Assembly (NCBI RefSeq): GCF_000143965.1
Contig: NC_014365.1
Coordinates: 2,383,501-2,447,500 of the forward strand
DNA length: 64,000 bases
Origin: Desulfarculus baarsii DSM 2075
GTDB lineage: Bacteria > Desulfobacterota > Desulfarculia > Desulfarculales > Desulfarculaceae
Direction: 5' to 3'
Below the pieces are notes generated by a model. The model worked only from the letters and a program-made list of their open reading frames with translations, had not been told where the DNA came from and made no database searches. The position numbers and the translations under genes are program-made. Within the stretch, counting starts at the first letter, position 1. Each line of letters opens with the position of its first letter. This document shows, piece after piece, positions 1-7,281 of this stretch.

Positions 1-698
1 CCGGGGCGGTGCTCTTAAAGCAGCAGGGATTGGAGCCGATCATCCAATTCTCCTGTCGCGACCGCAATCGCCTGGCCTTGCAGGGTGATCTGCTAGCCGC
101 CCACGTGCTTGGCGTGGCCAACGTCATGGCCATTGACGGCGAGGCCATCGAGATGGGCGACCATCTGCACGCCAAGCCGGTTTACGACCTCAGCGCGGTC
201 GGTTTCCTGGAGGCCGCCCAGGGCTTGGCCGACGGCAAGGACATCGGCGGGCGACAATTGCGCGGCGCGCCCAAGTTCTGTCTGGGCGCGCGCATCGAGC
301 CCTGGGTCGACGACGCCCAGTGCGAGTTGCGCCTGGGCGAGGCCCGGGCGGCGGTCAAGCGGGGGGCCAAGTTTCTGGTTGGCCCGCCGGTGTTTGACCT
401 GGAGTCCTTCGCGGGCTTCATGGCAAAGGCCAAGGACGTCGGCGCGCCGATCATCGCGTCGGTTCTGCTTCTGAAATCGGTGGGCATGGCCCGCTACCTC
501 AACCAGAACCTGCCCGGCGTCTGCATCAGCGAAGATACGATCCGGCGCATTCGTCAGGCCTCCGATCGGCCGGCCGAATGTGTCAAGATCGCCGCGGAAA
601 CGGTCAAGGGACTCAAAAAACTCTGCGGCGGGACATTGTTGGTGACCGCCGGCTGGGAGGACAAACTGCCGGGCGTCCTGGACGCCGCGGGCCTCTAG
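1..698 (+). CDS. Methylenetetrahydrofolate reductase family protein (MetF homologue), 5' end outside window
   Basis: The reading frame is open from the first bases and ends at TAG 696-698, so about 230 C-terminal residues are present and the start lies upstream. The protein shows the MetF barrel pattern: SCRDRNRLALQGDLL (folate/flavin side), a long central helix region and KSVGMARYLNQNLPGV. These align by eye with CRDRNRIAMQSDILGA and KSGGMAKYMATKVPGM in the complete metF at 4892. The two are clear paralogues but far from identical. Family role: reversible reduction of methylene-tetrahydrofolate to methyl-tetrahydrofolate with FAD. It sits 42 bases upstream of the hdrA gene and probably belongs to the same operon. 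Whether this copy is an active reductase or a divergent partner cannot be told from the fragment. Confidence 0.85.
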   Translation, partial: GAVLLKQQGLEPIIQFSCRDRNRLALQGDLLAAHVLGVANVMAIDGEAIEMGDHLHAKPVYDLSAVGFLEAAQGLADGKDIGGRQLRGAPKFCLGARIEPWVDDAQCELRLGEARAAVKRGAKFLVGPPVFDLESFAGFMAKAKDVGAPIIASVLLLKSVGMARYLNQNLPGVCISEDTIRRIRQASDRPAECVKIAAETVKGLKKLCGGTLLVTAGWEDKLPGVLDAAGL

Positions 699-740
699 CC
701 GGTGTAAAGTGCAGGCATTTTCATCATCGAAGGGTTTCCT

Positions 741-3700
741 ATGAGCGACGCAACACAAAAGGGCCGGTTGGAAACGGTCCTGGTCATAGGAGGCGGTATC
801 GCCGGCCTGAAATCCGCGCTGGATCTAGCCGAATCCGGGCGTCAGGTCGTGGTCACCGATAAGGCCCCCAATTTGGGTGGCTATCTGCCTCTTCTCGACC
901 GTCAGTTCCCAACCAATGACTGCCAGATCTGTTATCTGTCGCCGGACATGGCTCCGGCCGGCTTCGATATCGGCATCGGCGTCATGCCCCTGACCGAAGT
1001 GGTGGGCGTCAGCGGCCAGGCGGGAGACTTCACCGTCGAACTGACCACCAAGCCCCGCTACATCGACACCGAGCTGTGCACCGCCTGTGGCGAGTGTCTC
1101 AAGGCCGCGCCAGAGGGCGCGGTGAGCTTCACGCCCGGCCTGGATCACCGCAGCACCACCTGTCTGCGCTATCCCCAAGCCGTGCCCCAGGCCTTCGCCA
1201 TCAACATCGACAAGGTCGGCCAAGACACCAGCTGGATCAAGTGTTGCGAGCCGGGGGCGATCAAGCTCGATCAAAAGCCCGAGAGCGTCAAGCTGAACGT
1301 GGGCTCGATCATCGTGGCCACCGGCGCCGAGCTGTTCGACCCTACCCCGCTGTCCGACTACTTCGGCTACGGTCAGTTCCCCGACGTGGTCACCAGCCTG
1401 GAGTTCGAGCGCATCCTCAGCCCCGCCGGCCCCACCTGCGGCGCCTTCGCGCGGCCCAGCGACGGCCGCCGACCCACGCGCATCGGCTGGGTGCAGTGCG
1501 TGGGCAGCCGCACCACCAAGGCGCCGGGCAATCCCTATTGCTCGAGCATCTGCTGCATGTTCGCCATGAAAGAAGCCGCGTGGGCCAAGGAGCACTTCGC
1601 CAGCGACCTAGACGCCACGATCTTCTACATGGACATCCGGCCCATGGGCAAGGATTACGAGCAGTATTACCAGCGGATGAAAAACGACGTCGGCGTCAAC
1701 TTCGTGCGCTGCCGTCCCCACACCGTGCGTCGCGACGAGGCCACCAATGATCTGCTGCTGTCCTACGCCACCGAGGACGGCCAGCAGCTCGAGGCGGCCC
1801 TGGACATGCTGGTGCTGGCCACGGGTTTCTGCGCCTCCAAGGAGGCCGTGAGCACGGCCCAGGCCCTGGGCATCGAGCTGGACAAGTACAACTTCGTCAA
1901 GGTCAGCGACAAGGCCCCGGTCAGCACCAGCCGCGAGGGCGTCTACGCCTGCGGCATGAGCACCGGGCCCAAGGATATCCCCGATTCGCTGATGCAGGCC
2001 TCGGCGGCGGCCTGTCTGGCCAGCGCCCACCTCACCCCGCCCGAGCCCGTGCGCTATGAAAAAGACCTGCCGCCCGAGCGCGACACGGCCTCCGAGACGC
2101 CCAAGATCGGCGTGTTCGTGGCCGATTTCGGCGGCAACATGGCCAAGTACGTCGACCTGGCCAAGGTCATGGCCGCGGCCAAAACCATGCCCAACGTCTG
2201 CTGCGTCGAGGAGATCAAGGTCTCCTACGCCGGCGGCCAGGGCCTGACCCAGATGATCGACTCGATCAAGGCCAGCGGCGTCAACCGGGTGGTGGTGGTG
2301 GGCAACAGCCCCCGCACCCACGGCAAGATCTACGCCGAGGCCGTACGTCGCGCCGGTCTCAACCGGGCCATGGTCGAGATCGCCAACGTCCGCGATCAGG
2401 ACGCCCTGGTCCACCGCGACGCCCCCGAGGCGGCCACTCACAAGGCGATCATGCTCGTGCGCATGGCCGTGGGCCGCGTCAAGCTGGCCAAGCCCATCTA
2501 CGTCCACGCCCAGTCGCTGGACAAGACCGCGCTGGTGGTCGGCGGCGGCGTGGCCGGCCTGACCGCCGCCCTGCAACTGGCCAAGCAGGGCATTTCCGTC
2601 AAGCTGGTCGAACGCGACAAACAGTTGGGCGGCATGGCCCTGAATCTGGCCCACACCCTGGGCGGCGAGCCGGTGAGGCCCATCGTCGAGGAGTTGGTGG
2701 CCCAGGTCCAGGCCAGCGACAAGATCGAAGTGATCCTCGACGCCCTGGTCGTCGATCACAAAGGCTGCGTGGGCGACTTCACCACCGGCGTGCAGTCGGG
2801 CCCGGCCATGTACTACCAGCAGATCAAGCACGGCGTGACCATCATCGCCACCGGCGGCAAGGCCTACAAGCCCGAGGGCTATTTCTACGGCAAAAACCCG
2901 GCGGTGATGACCCAGGTCGAGCTGGGCGTCAAGCTGGCCGCTGGCCAGACCGACGGTCTGGACACGGTGGTGATGATCCAGTGCGTGGGTTCGCGCAACG
3001 ACGCCAACCCGGCCTGCGGCCGCATCTGCTGCCGTTCGGCGGTGCTCAACGCCCTGGAGATCAAGCGCAAAAAGCCCGAGGCCACGGTGGTGGTGCTCTA
3101 CCGCGACATGCGCACGCCCTATGATTCCGAGGACAACTACCGCCTGGCCCGCGAGCTGGGCGTGCTCTTCGCCCGCTACGAGGCCGGCCAGCCGCCCAAG
3201 GTGGCCGACAACGGCGCGACCATGCTGGTGGAGTTCGACGACCCGATTCTGGGCCGCACGGTGGACGTCGAGGCCACGGCCCTGGTGCTTTCCACCCCGC
3301 AGGTGGCCGACGAAGAGGGCCTGGAAGACCTCTGCGACATCTTCAAGTTGCAGCAGACCGAGACCGGCTTCCTGCTTGAAGAGCACGTCAAGGTCCGGCC
3401 CGTCGACACCCCCGAGCCCGGCGTGTTCGCCGCCGGTTCGGTGCTGGCCCCCAAGAGCATCGACGAGGCCATCACCCAGGGCGCGGCCGCGGCTGGCCGG
3501 GCCATCACTGTGCTGGCTCAGGAGAGCGTGCAGGTATCGGGCGGCGTGGCCAAAGTGGTCGGCGAGATGTGCGCGGCCTGTCTGGTCTGCGTGCGGGCCT
3601 GCCCCATCGGCGTGCCCTTCATCAACGCCGACGGCTATTCCCAGATCGACCCGGAGAAATGCCTGGGTTGCGGCATCTGCGCCGCCGAGTGTCCGGCCAA

Positions 3701-3776
3701 GGCCATCCAGTTGCAGGGCTATGACGACGACCAGATCATGGGCCAGACCGACGCCCTGCTGGAAGGAGTGCTCTAA
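741..3776 (+). CDS. hdrA: Double HdrA-like iron-sulfur flavoprotein (two HdrA modules in one chain)
   Basis: 1011 residues. The first half starts directly with an FAD Rossmann motif (GGGIAGL near residue 18), then NDCQIC and a ferredoxin-like CTACGEC (113-119) whose fourth Cys is replaced, and a CVGSR...CC motif. From about residue 454 a second HdrA begins with its N-terminal domain (IGVFVADFGGN), where the usual Cys positions are Ala/Asp/Phe. A second FAD motif (about 598), another CVGSR...CC and two intact CxxCxxCxxxC ferredoxin sites (944-955, 974-985) follow. HdrA proteins split or confurcate electrons through FAD. The stop overlaps mvhD by one base, and MetV and MetF follow, as in the MetFV-HdrABC-MvhD complex of Moorella. 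HdrB and HdrC are not in view. Likely role: passing electrons between MvhD and the MetF flavoprotein. Anomaly: lost Fe-S ligands in the first half. Confidence 0.88.
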   Translation: MSDATQKGRLETVLVIGGGIAGLKSALDLAESGRQVVVTDKAPNLGGYLPLLDRQFPTNDCQICYLSPDMAPAGFDIGIGVMPLTEVVGVSGQAGDFTVELTTKPRYIDTELCTACGECLKAAPEGAVSFTPGLDHRSTTCLRYPQAVPQAFAINIDKVGQDTSWIKCCEPGAIKLDQKPESVKLNVGSIIVATGAELFDPTPLSDYFGYGQFPDVVTSLEFERILSPAGPTCGAFARPSDGRRPTRIGWVQCVGSRTTKAPGNPYCSSICCMFAMKEAAWAKEHFASDLDATIFYMDIRPMGKDYEQYYQRMKNDVGVNFVRCRPHTVRRDEATNDLLLSYATEDGQQLEAALDMLVLATGFCASKEAVSTAQALGIELDKYNFVKVSDKAPVSTSREGVYACGMSTGPKDIPDSLMQASAAACLASAHLTPPEPVRYEKDLPPERDTASETPKIGVFVADFGGNMAKYVDLAKVMAAAKTMPNVCCVEEIKVSYAGGQGLTQMIDSIKASGVNRVVVVGNSPRTHGKIYAEAVRRAGLNRAMVEIANVRDQDALVHRDAPEAATHKAIMLVRMAVGRVKLAKPIYVHAQSLDKTALVVGGGVAGLTAALQLAKQGISVKLVERDKQLGGMALNLAHTLGGEPVRPIVEELVAQVQASDKIEVILDALVVDHKGCVGDFTTGVQSGPAMYYQQIKHGVTIIATGGKAYKPEGYFYGKNPAVMTQVELGVKLAAGQTDGLDTVVMIQCVGSRNDANPACGRICCRSAVLNALEIKRKKPEATVVVLYRDMRTPYDSEDNYRLARELGVLFARYEAGQPPKVADNGATMLVEFDDPILGRTVDVEATALVLSTPQVADEEGLEDLCDIFKLQQTETGFLLEEHVKVRPVDTPEPGVFAAGSVLAPKSIDEAITQGAAAAGRAITVLAQESVQVSGGVAKVVGEMCAACLVCVRACPIGVPFINADGYSQIDPEKCLGCGICAAECPAKAIQLQGYDDDQIMGQTDALLEGVL

Positions 3777-4207
3777 TGGCTAGCTTCGAACCAATCATCG
3801 TGGCCTTTGCCTGCGAATACTGCGCCTACACGGCCGCGGACATGGCCGGCATCCAGCGGCTGAGCTATCCGGCCAACGTCAATGTGATAAAAGTCCCCTG
3901 CACCGGCAAGGTCGATGTGCTGCACATCATGCGCGCCCTGCAAAAAGGCGCCGACGGCGTGCTGGTGGCCGGCTGCCTGGACGGCGATTGCCACTTCAAA
4001 AAGGGCAACAACCGGGCGGCCAAGCGGGTGGAGTACGTCCAGAAGACTTTGAACGACATCGGCATAGGCGGCGAGCGGGTCCAGATGGCCTACATGTCCG
4101 CCGGTCAAGGCAACGTGTTCGCCAGCGTGGCGACTGAGTTTACAGAAAAGATACGCGCGCTGGGGCCCAACCCAATCAAGGGCGGCGCCCAAAAAGCCGC
4201 GGCCTAA
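3776..4207 (+). CDS. mvhD: MvhD/FlpD-family [2Fe-2S] electron-transfer subunit
   Basis: 143 residues, the normal length for MvhD (hydrogenase iron-sulfur subunit). Five cysteines fit the family pattern: C13 and C16 (CEYC), C42 (PCTGKVD), C67 and C72 (GCLDGDC). MvhD docks on HdrA and passes electrons into its flavin; in methanogens and sulfate reducers the donor may be a hydrogenase or a formate/NADH dehydrogenase. ATG overlaps the hdrA stop by one base (TAATG), so translation is coupled. Sitting between hdrA and metV, it most likely links the double HdrA to another redox partner in a cytoplasmic methylene-THF reductase complex. Confidence 0.93.
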   Translation: MASFEPIIVAFACEYCAYTAADMAGIQRLSYPANVNVIKVPCTGKVDVLHIMRALQKGADGVLVAGCLDGDCHFKKGNNRAAKRVEYVQKTLNDIGIGGERVQMAYMSAGQGNVFASVATEFTEKIRALGPNPIKGGAQKAAA

Positions 4208-4226
4208 ATCCGAGGACGGACAGATC

Positions 4227-4895
4227 ATGATCGTAGCTGAACGTAAGCCCATTGAAGAGATCATGGCCTACGTTGCGCCCTTCAACAAAATATTGTTGTT
4301 GGGCTGCAACGAGTGCGTCACCGTGTGTTACGCCGGTGGGCGCAAGGAAGTCGGCATCTTGGCTTCGGCCTTGCAGATGGCCTTCCTGAAAGATGGCAAG
4401 AAACTGGAAATCGACGAGTTGACCCTCGAGCGTCAGTGCGACCCCGAGTACGTCGAGGAAATCGCCAAGGTGGCCGAGAAGTACGACGCCATCTGCTCCA
4501 TGGCCTGTGGCTGTGGCGTGCAGACCGTGGCCGGCCGCTACATGGACAAGCCGGTTTTCCCGATGGTCAACACCTCGTTCATGGGCGCCAGCGAGCGTCA
4601 GGGCGTCTGGGCCGAGCGCTGCCAGGGTTGCGGCGACTGCGTGCTGGCCTACACCGGCGGCATCTGCCCGGTGGCCCGCTGCTCCAAGCGCATCTTCAAC
4701 GGCCCCTGTGGCGGCTCCACCAAGGGCAGTTGTGAAATCAACCCCCAGGTGCCCTGTGGCTGGCAGTTGATTTGGGACCGTCTGACCGCCCTGGGCCGCA
4801 CCGATCTTTACGAAAAGATCATGCCGGCCAAGGATTGGCGCACTGCCCGTGACGGTGGACCTCGCAAGATCGTTAGAGAGGACTTGTTGTCATGA
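4227..4895 (+). CDS. metV: MetV: zinc/iron-sulfur partner of MetF (MTHFR C-terminal family)
   Basis: 222 residues with many cysteines in paired motifs: GCNECVTVC (C27, C30, C34), CSMACGCG, CQGCGDC (C132, C135, C138), then CPVARCSKR and NGPCGGSTKGSCE. This matches MetV, the Fe-S/Zn protein that binds MetF in acetogens and lets the flavin take electrons from ferredoxin-like donors rather than NADH alone. A purine-rich stretch (about 4211-4219) precedes ATG 4227. The gene ends in ATGA shared with metF, so the two subunits are coupled. Placement after hdrA-mvhD supports a multi-subunit methylene-THF reductase. Confidence 0.88.
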   Translation: MIVAERKPIEEIMAYVAPFNKILLLGCNECVTVCYAGGRKEVGILASALQMAFLKDGKKLEIDELTLERQCDPEYVEEIAKVAEKYDAICSMACGCGVQTVAGRYMDKPVFPMVNTSFMGASERQGVWAERCQGCGDCVLAYTGGICPVARCSKRIFNGPCGGSTKGSCEINPQVPCGWQLIWDRLTALGRTDLYEKIMPAKDWRTARDGGPRKIVREDLLS

Positions 4896-5815
4896 AAAGT
4901 GAAAGCAATCTCGAAAAAGTCCTGGCAGCTGGCCATTTTGCGGTAACCGGCGAGCTTGGTCCGCCCCGTGGCGCCGACATTGAAGCCGTCAAGAAAAAGG
5001 CCTCCCACCTGGTGGGCAAAGTCGACGCGGTCAACATCACCGACAACCAGACGGCCATGGTCCGCATGGCTTCGTGGGCCACTTCGCTTGTCGCCAAGCA
5101 GTTGGGCCTGGAGCCCAACTACCAGATGGTCTGTCGTGACCGCAACCGTATCGCCATGCAGTCGGACATCCTGGGCGCGGCCGCCCTGGGCATCAACACC
5201 ATCCTCAGCCTCAGCGGCGACCACCCCAGCTTCGGCGATCATCCCCAGTCGTCCAACGTCCACGACCTGGACTCCATGCAGTTGATCCAAATGATCAAAT
5301 GCATGCGCGACGAAGGCAAGTTCATGGGCGGGGCCGAGATCAAGGGCGCGCCCAAGATGTTCATTGGCGCCGCCGCCAACCCCTTCGGCGACCCCAACGA
5401 GCTGCGCGTCATGCGCCTGGCCAAAAAGATCGCCGCCGGAGCGGACTTCATCCAGACCCAGTGCATCTACAACATGGACAAGTTCCGCGCCTACATGACC
5501 AAAGCCCACGACCTGGGCCTGACCGAAAAATGCTACATCCTGGCCGGCCTGACCCCGCTGAAGTCCGGCGGCATGGCCAAGTACATGGCCACCAAGGTGC
5601 CGGGCATGGAAGTGCCCGACGATCTGGTCAAGCGCGTGGCCAGCGCGCCCAAGGAGGCCCAGGCCGAAGAGGGCATCAAGATCCTGCTGGAGCAGATCGA
5701 ACAGGTGAAGGAAATCCCCGGCGTCGCAGGCATTCATCTTATGGCAATCGAGTGGGAGCACCGCGTACCTGAGATCACCGAACGGGCCGGCTTGTTGCCG
5801 CGTCCCACGGTTTAA
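4892..5815 (+). CDS. metF: 5,10-methylenetetrahydrofolate reductase
   Basis: 307 residues, a typical length for MetF. It starts with KVLAAGHFAVTGELGPPRG, the usual first strand of the (beta/alpha)8 barrel, followed by NITDNQTA, CRDRNRIAMQSD, the FAD-contacting LSLSGDHPS, and IQTQCIYNMDKF. It catalyses methylene-THF to methyl-THF in the methyl branch of the Wood-Ljungdahl pathway (or the reverse during acetate or formate oxidation). ATG is in a 4-base ATGA overlap with metV. It is the last gene of the hdrA-mvhD-metV-metF unit; a 9-bp stem hairpin follows the stop. Confidence 0.95.
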   Translation: MKSESNLEKVLAAGHFAVTGELGPPRGADIEAVKKKASHLVGKVDAVNITDNQTAMVRMASWATSLVAKQLGLEPNYQMVCRDRNRIAMQSDILGAAALGINTILSLSGDHPSFGDHPQSSNVHDLDSMQLIQMIKCMRDEGKFMGGAEIKGAPKMFIGAAANPFGDPNELRVMRLAKKIAAGADFIQTQCIYNMDKFRAYMTKAHDLGLTEKCYILAGLTPLKSGGMAKYMATKVPGMEVPDDLVKRVASAPKEAQAEEGIKILLEQIEQVKEIPGVAGIHLMAIEWEHRVPEITERAGLLPRPTV

Positions 5816-5820
5816 TCATC

Positions 5821-5843
5821 CGACGGCCCGCTTTGGGCCGTCG
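5821..5843 (+). terminator. Perfect 9-bp stem hairpin after metF
   Basis: CGACGGCCC, loop GCTTT, GGGCCGTCG. The stem is perfect and starts six bases after the metF stop. No T-run follows, so it may end or attenuate transcription with Rho, or protect the 3' end of the metF message. The next gene starts 25 bases later. Confidence 0.5.
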
Positions 5844-5868
5844 AATAAATGATCCCGAGGAGGTGCAA

Positions 5869-6252
5869 ATGGCCGAGCCAAGATACGTCCTAATCGTAGA
5901 CGATGATCCGGATCTGGTGGAGGCCGTGGCCATGAACCTTGAAGCTCGCGGGTTTGCCGTGGGCAAGGCCTACGACGGCGTCGAGGCCTGGGACAGCATC
6001 AAAAGCAAGCGGCCCGACTTGGTTGTGCTGGATGTGATGATGCCCCGCAAGAATGGCTACGAGGTCTGCGAAGAGCTGAAAAACGACAACGATTACAAGG
6101 ATATCCCGGTGATACTCCTCACCGCGGTTGGTTCGGCCGTCCCGTCCACGGCCTATACGCACCAGGACGGCATGAAGGTTTTGGCCGATGATTACGTGCC
6201 CAAACCGGTCGACCTGGACAAACTGGCCCAGATGGTCGCCGAGCTGATCTAG
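5869..6252 (+). CDS. Single-domain response regulator (CheY-like receiver)
   Basis: 127 residues, receiver domain only. Acidic pocket D11/D12 after VLIVDDD, phospho-acceptor D55 in VVLDVMMP, switch T85 (LLTA) and K112 (VPKPVD) are all present, so it should be phosphorylated. There is no output domain. The start is set by a strong ribosome site GAGGAGG (5857-5863) before ATG 5869; an upstream in-frame ATG at 5833 lies inside the hairpin region and lacks such a site. A PAS histidine kinase and a receiver-kinase hybrid lie just downstream and are the likely phosphate donors. Target unknown. Confidence 0.9.
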   Translation: MAEPRYVLIVDDDPDLVEAVAMNLEARGFAVGKAYDGVEAWDSIKSKRPDLVVLDVMMPRKNGYEVCEELKNDNDYKDIPVILLTAVGSAVPSTAYTHQDGMKVLADDYVPKPVDLDKLAQMVAELI

Positions 6253-6271
6253 CGTAACGCGGATCGGCGCG

Positions 6272-6790
6272 GTGAGCCTCCCCAGGCTGGCAGGCCTGAA
6301 ACAAAGCGGCGAGCTGAGCCTCCTCCTCCCAAGGGGGGGGCTCGGCCCGCCCTTTTTTGCCCTGTGCCGTGGCCTGGCCCAGCGCCGCGTCAACATCGTT
6401 TTTTTGGCCCACGACCGCTCGCGCGAGCAGGCCAGCGTCGGCCTTGAGCCCGAGGACGCGCCCCAGGCCCTGGAGCTGGCCCGACAAATCGCCCTCGACC
6501 ACGGCCTGGGCCCGCCGGAGCTGATCGGCCAAACCACCGCCCTGACCCTCTTCCCCCTGGCCGACAACCCCGCCCTGCCCCTCATCGCCGTCGGCCGCTT
6601 GGCCGAGGCCGGCGTCGCGCCGCTGGCCATGGCCACGTCCCTGGCTGCGGTGACGCTACTGATCGGCCACCGTCATCTGGCCACGGCCCTGGAGGCCCTG
6701 ACGCGGGCGTTTCATCTGCCCGCCGGCGTCTCGCCGCCCCAGGCCCGGGTCAAGGTCGTGCAAAGCCCCTTCTTTCGCCGAACGGATTGA
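6272..6790 (+). CDS. Small tandem-ACT-domain protein (putative ligand sensor)
   Basis: 172 residues, no catalytic domain seen. The first half (about 12-75: GELSLLLPRGG, RRVNIVFLAHD) and second half (about 95-160: LPLIAVGRLAEAGVAPL) each look like an ACT beta-alpha-beta fold as in the regulatory tail of aspartokinase. ACT domains bind amino acids or other small ligands, usually as dimers. The apparent start is GTG 6272 with no clear ribosome site. A terminator-like hairpin lies inside the first codons (6313-6358), so expression may be attenuated or the start may be misjudged. The next gene is a second ACT pair, then a sensor kinase. The fold assignment is by eye only. Confidence 0.6.
   Translation: MSLPRLAGLKQSGELSLLLPRGGLGPPFFALCRGLAQRRVNIVFLAHDRSREQASVGLEPEDAPQALELARQIALDHGLGPPELIGQTTALTLFPLADNPALPLIAVGRLAEAGVAPLAMATSLAAVTLLIGHRHLATALEALTRAFHLPAGVSPPQARVKVVQSPFFRRTD
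6313..6358 (+). terminator. Terminator-like hairpin with T-run inside the 5' end of the first ACT gene
   Basis: GCTGAGCC (6313-6320) can pair with GGCTCGGC (6339-6346, one G-T pair); the loop includes CCC and a G8 run that can pair further. CCGCCC and six T (6353-6358) follow. This looks like an intrinsic terminator for the receiver gene ending at 6252, yet it overlaps coding sequence of the next gene, which would make it an attenuator or indicate a later start. Confidence 0.4.
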
Positions 6791-6795
6791 AATCC

Positions 6796-7281
6796 ATGGA
6801 AACCGTGGCCGTCTACAACGAGCATCCGGTCAAGGTCTATGGCGTTAAATTAATTGAAAACTTGCTACTGCTGGAGGCCAGCGGCCGCCAGCACGACTTG
6901 CCCGCCCTGGCCCTGGCCGCCCAGGACATTGACCAGCGTTTCAGGCCGGCGCTGCTGATGGCCAGTTGGCCGGACGACGCGCCGCGCCTGTGCTTTTGCC
7001 TGGAGCGCGCCCAGGCCGCCGAGTTGGAGCGCGCCCTGGAGCGGGCCGGCTTGACGATCGACCAACGCCGGCCGGCCAGCTTGATCCACTTGCAAGGGCC
7101 GCATTTCGGCGACCGCTTCGGCATCGTCGCCCTGGCTCTGGACGGCTTGGTCCTGGCCGGCGTGGAGGCCCTGGCCGTGGCGGCGGCGGTGCATTCGTTG
7201 TTCGTCGTGGTGGAGCCTTCGCTGGCCGAGCGCGCCACGCGGGGCCTGCGCGACCACTTCAGCCCTGCGGGAGAGGCCTGA
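6796..7281 (+). CDS. Second small tandem-ACT-domain protein
   Basis: 161 residues from ATG 6796; a TTG at 6787 overlapping the previous stop (TTGA) would add three residues. The sequence again has two ACT-like halves: VYGVKLIENLLLLEASG and, near the end, IHLQGPHFGDRFGIVALAL with LAGVEALAV and LFVVVEPS. GDRFGIV resembles the aspartokinase ACT signature. No enzyme domain is visible. The stop TGA overlaps the ATG of the histidine kinase by one base, which ties it to that kinase. It may form a heteromer with the ACT protein upstream and supply a metabolite signal to the kinase; that is inference from order only. Confidence 0.6.
   Translation: METVAVYNEHPVKVYGVKLIENLLLLEASGRQHDLPALALAAQDIDQRFRPALLMASWPDDAPRLCFCLERAQAAELERALERAGLTIDQRRPASLIHLQGPHFGDRFGIVALALDGLVLAGVEALAVAAAVHSLFVVVEPSLAERATRGLRDHFSPAGEA

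Noticed and set aside
1608-3386. Long open frame on the minus strand opposite hdrA
   Set aside because: GC-rich third positions open antisense frames; it has no domain and lies fully under a clear gene.
6966-7280. Extended N-terminus for the PAS-PAS kinase
   Set aside because: It runs through the second ACT gene in another frame and is Arg/Pro-rich; ATG 7281 coupled to the ACT stop is better.
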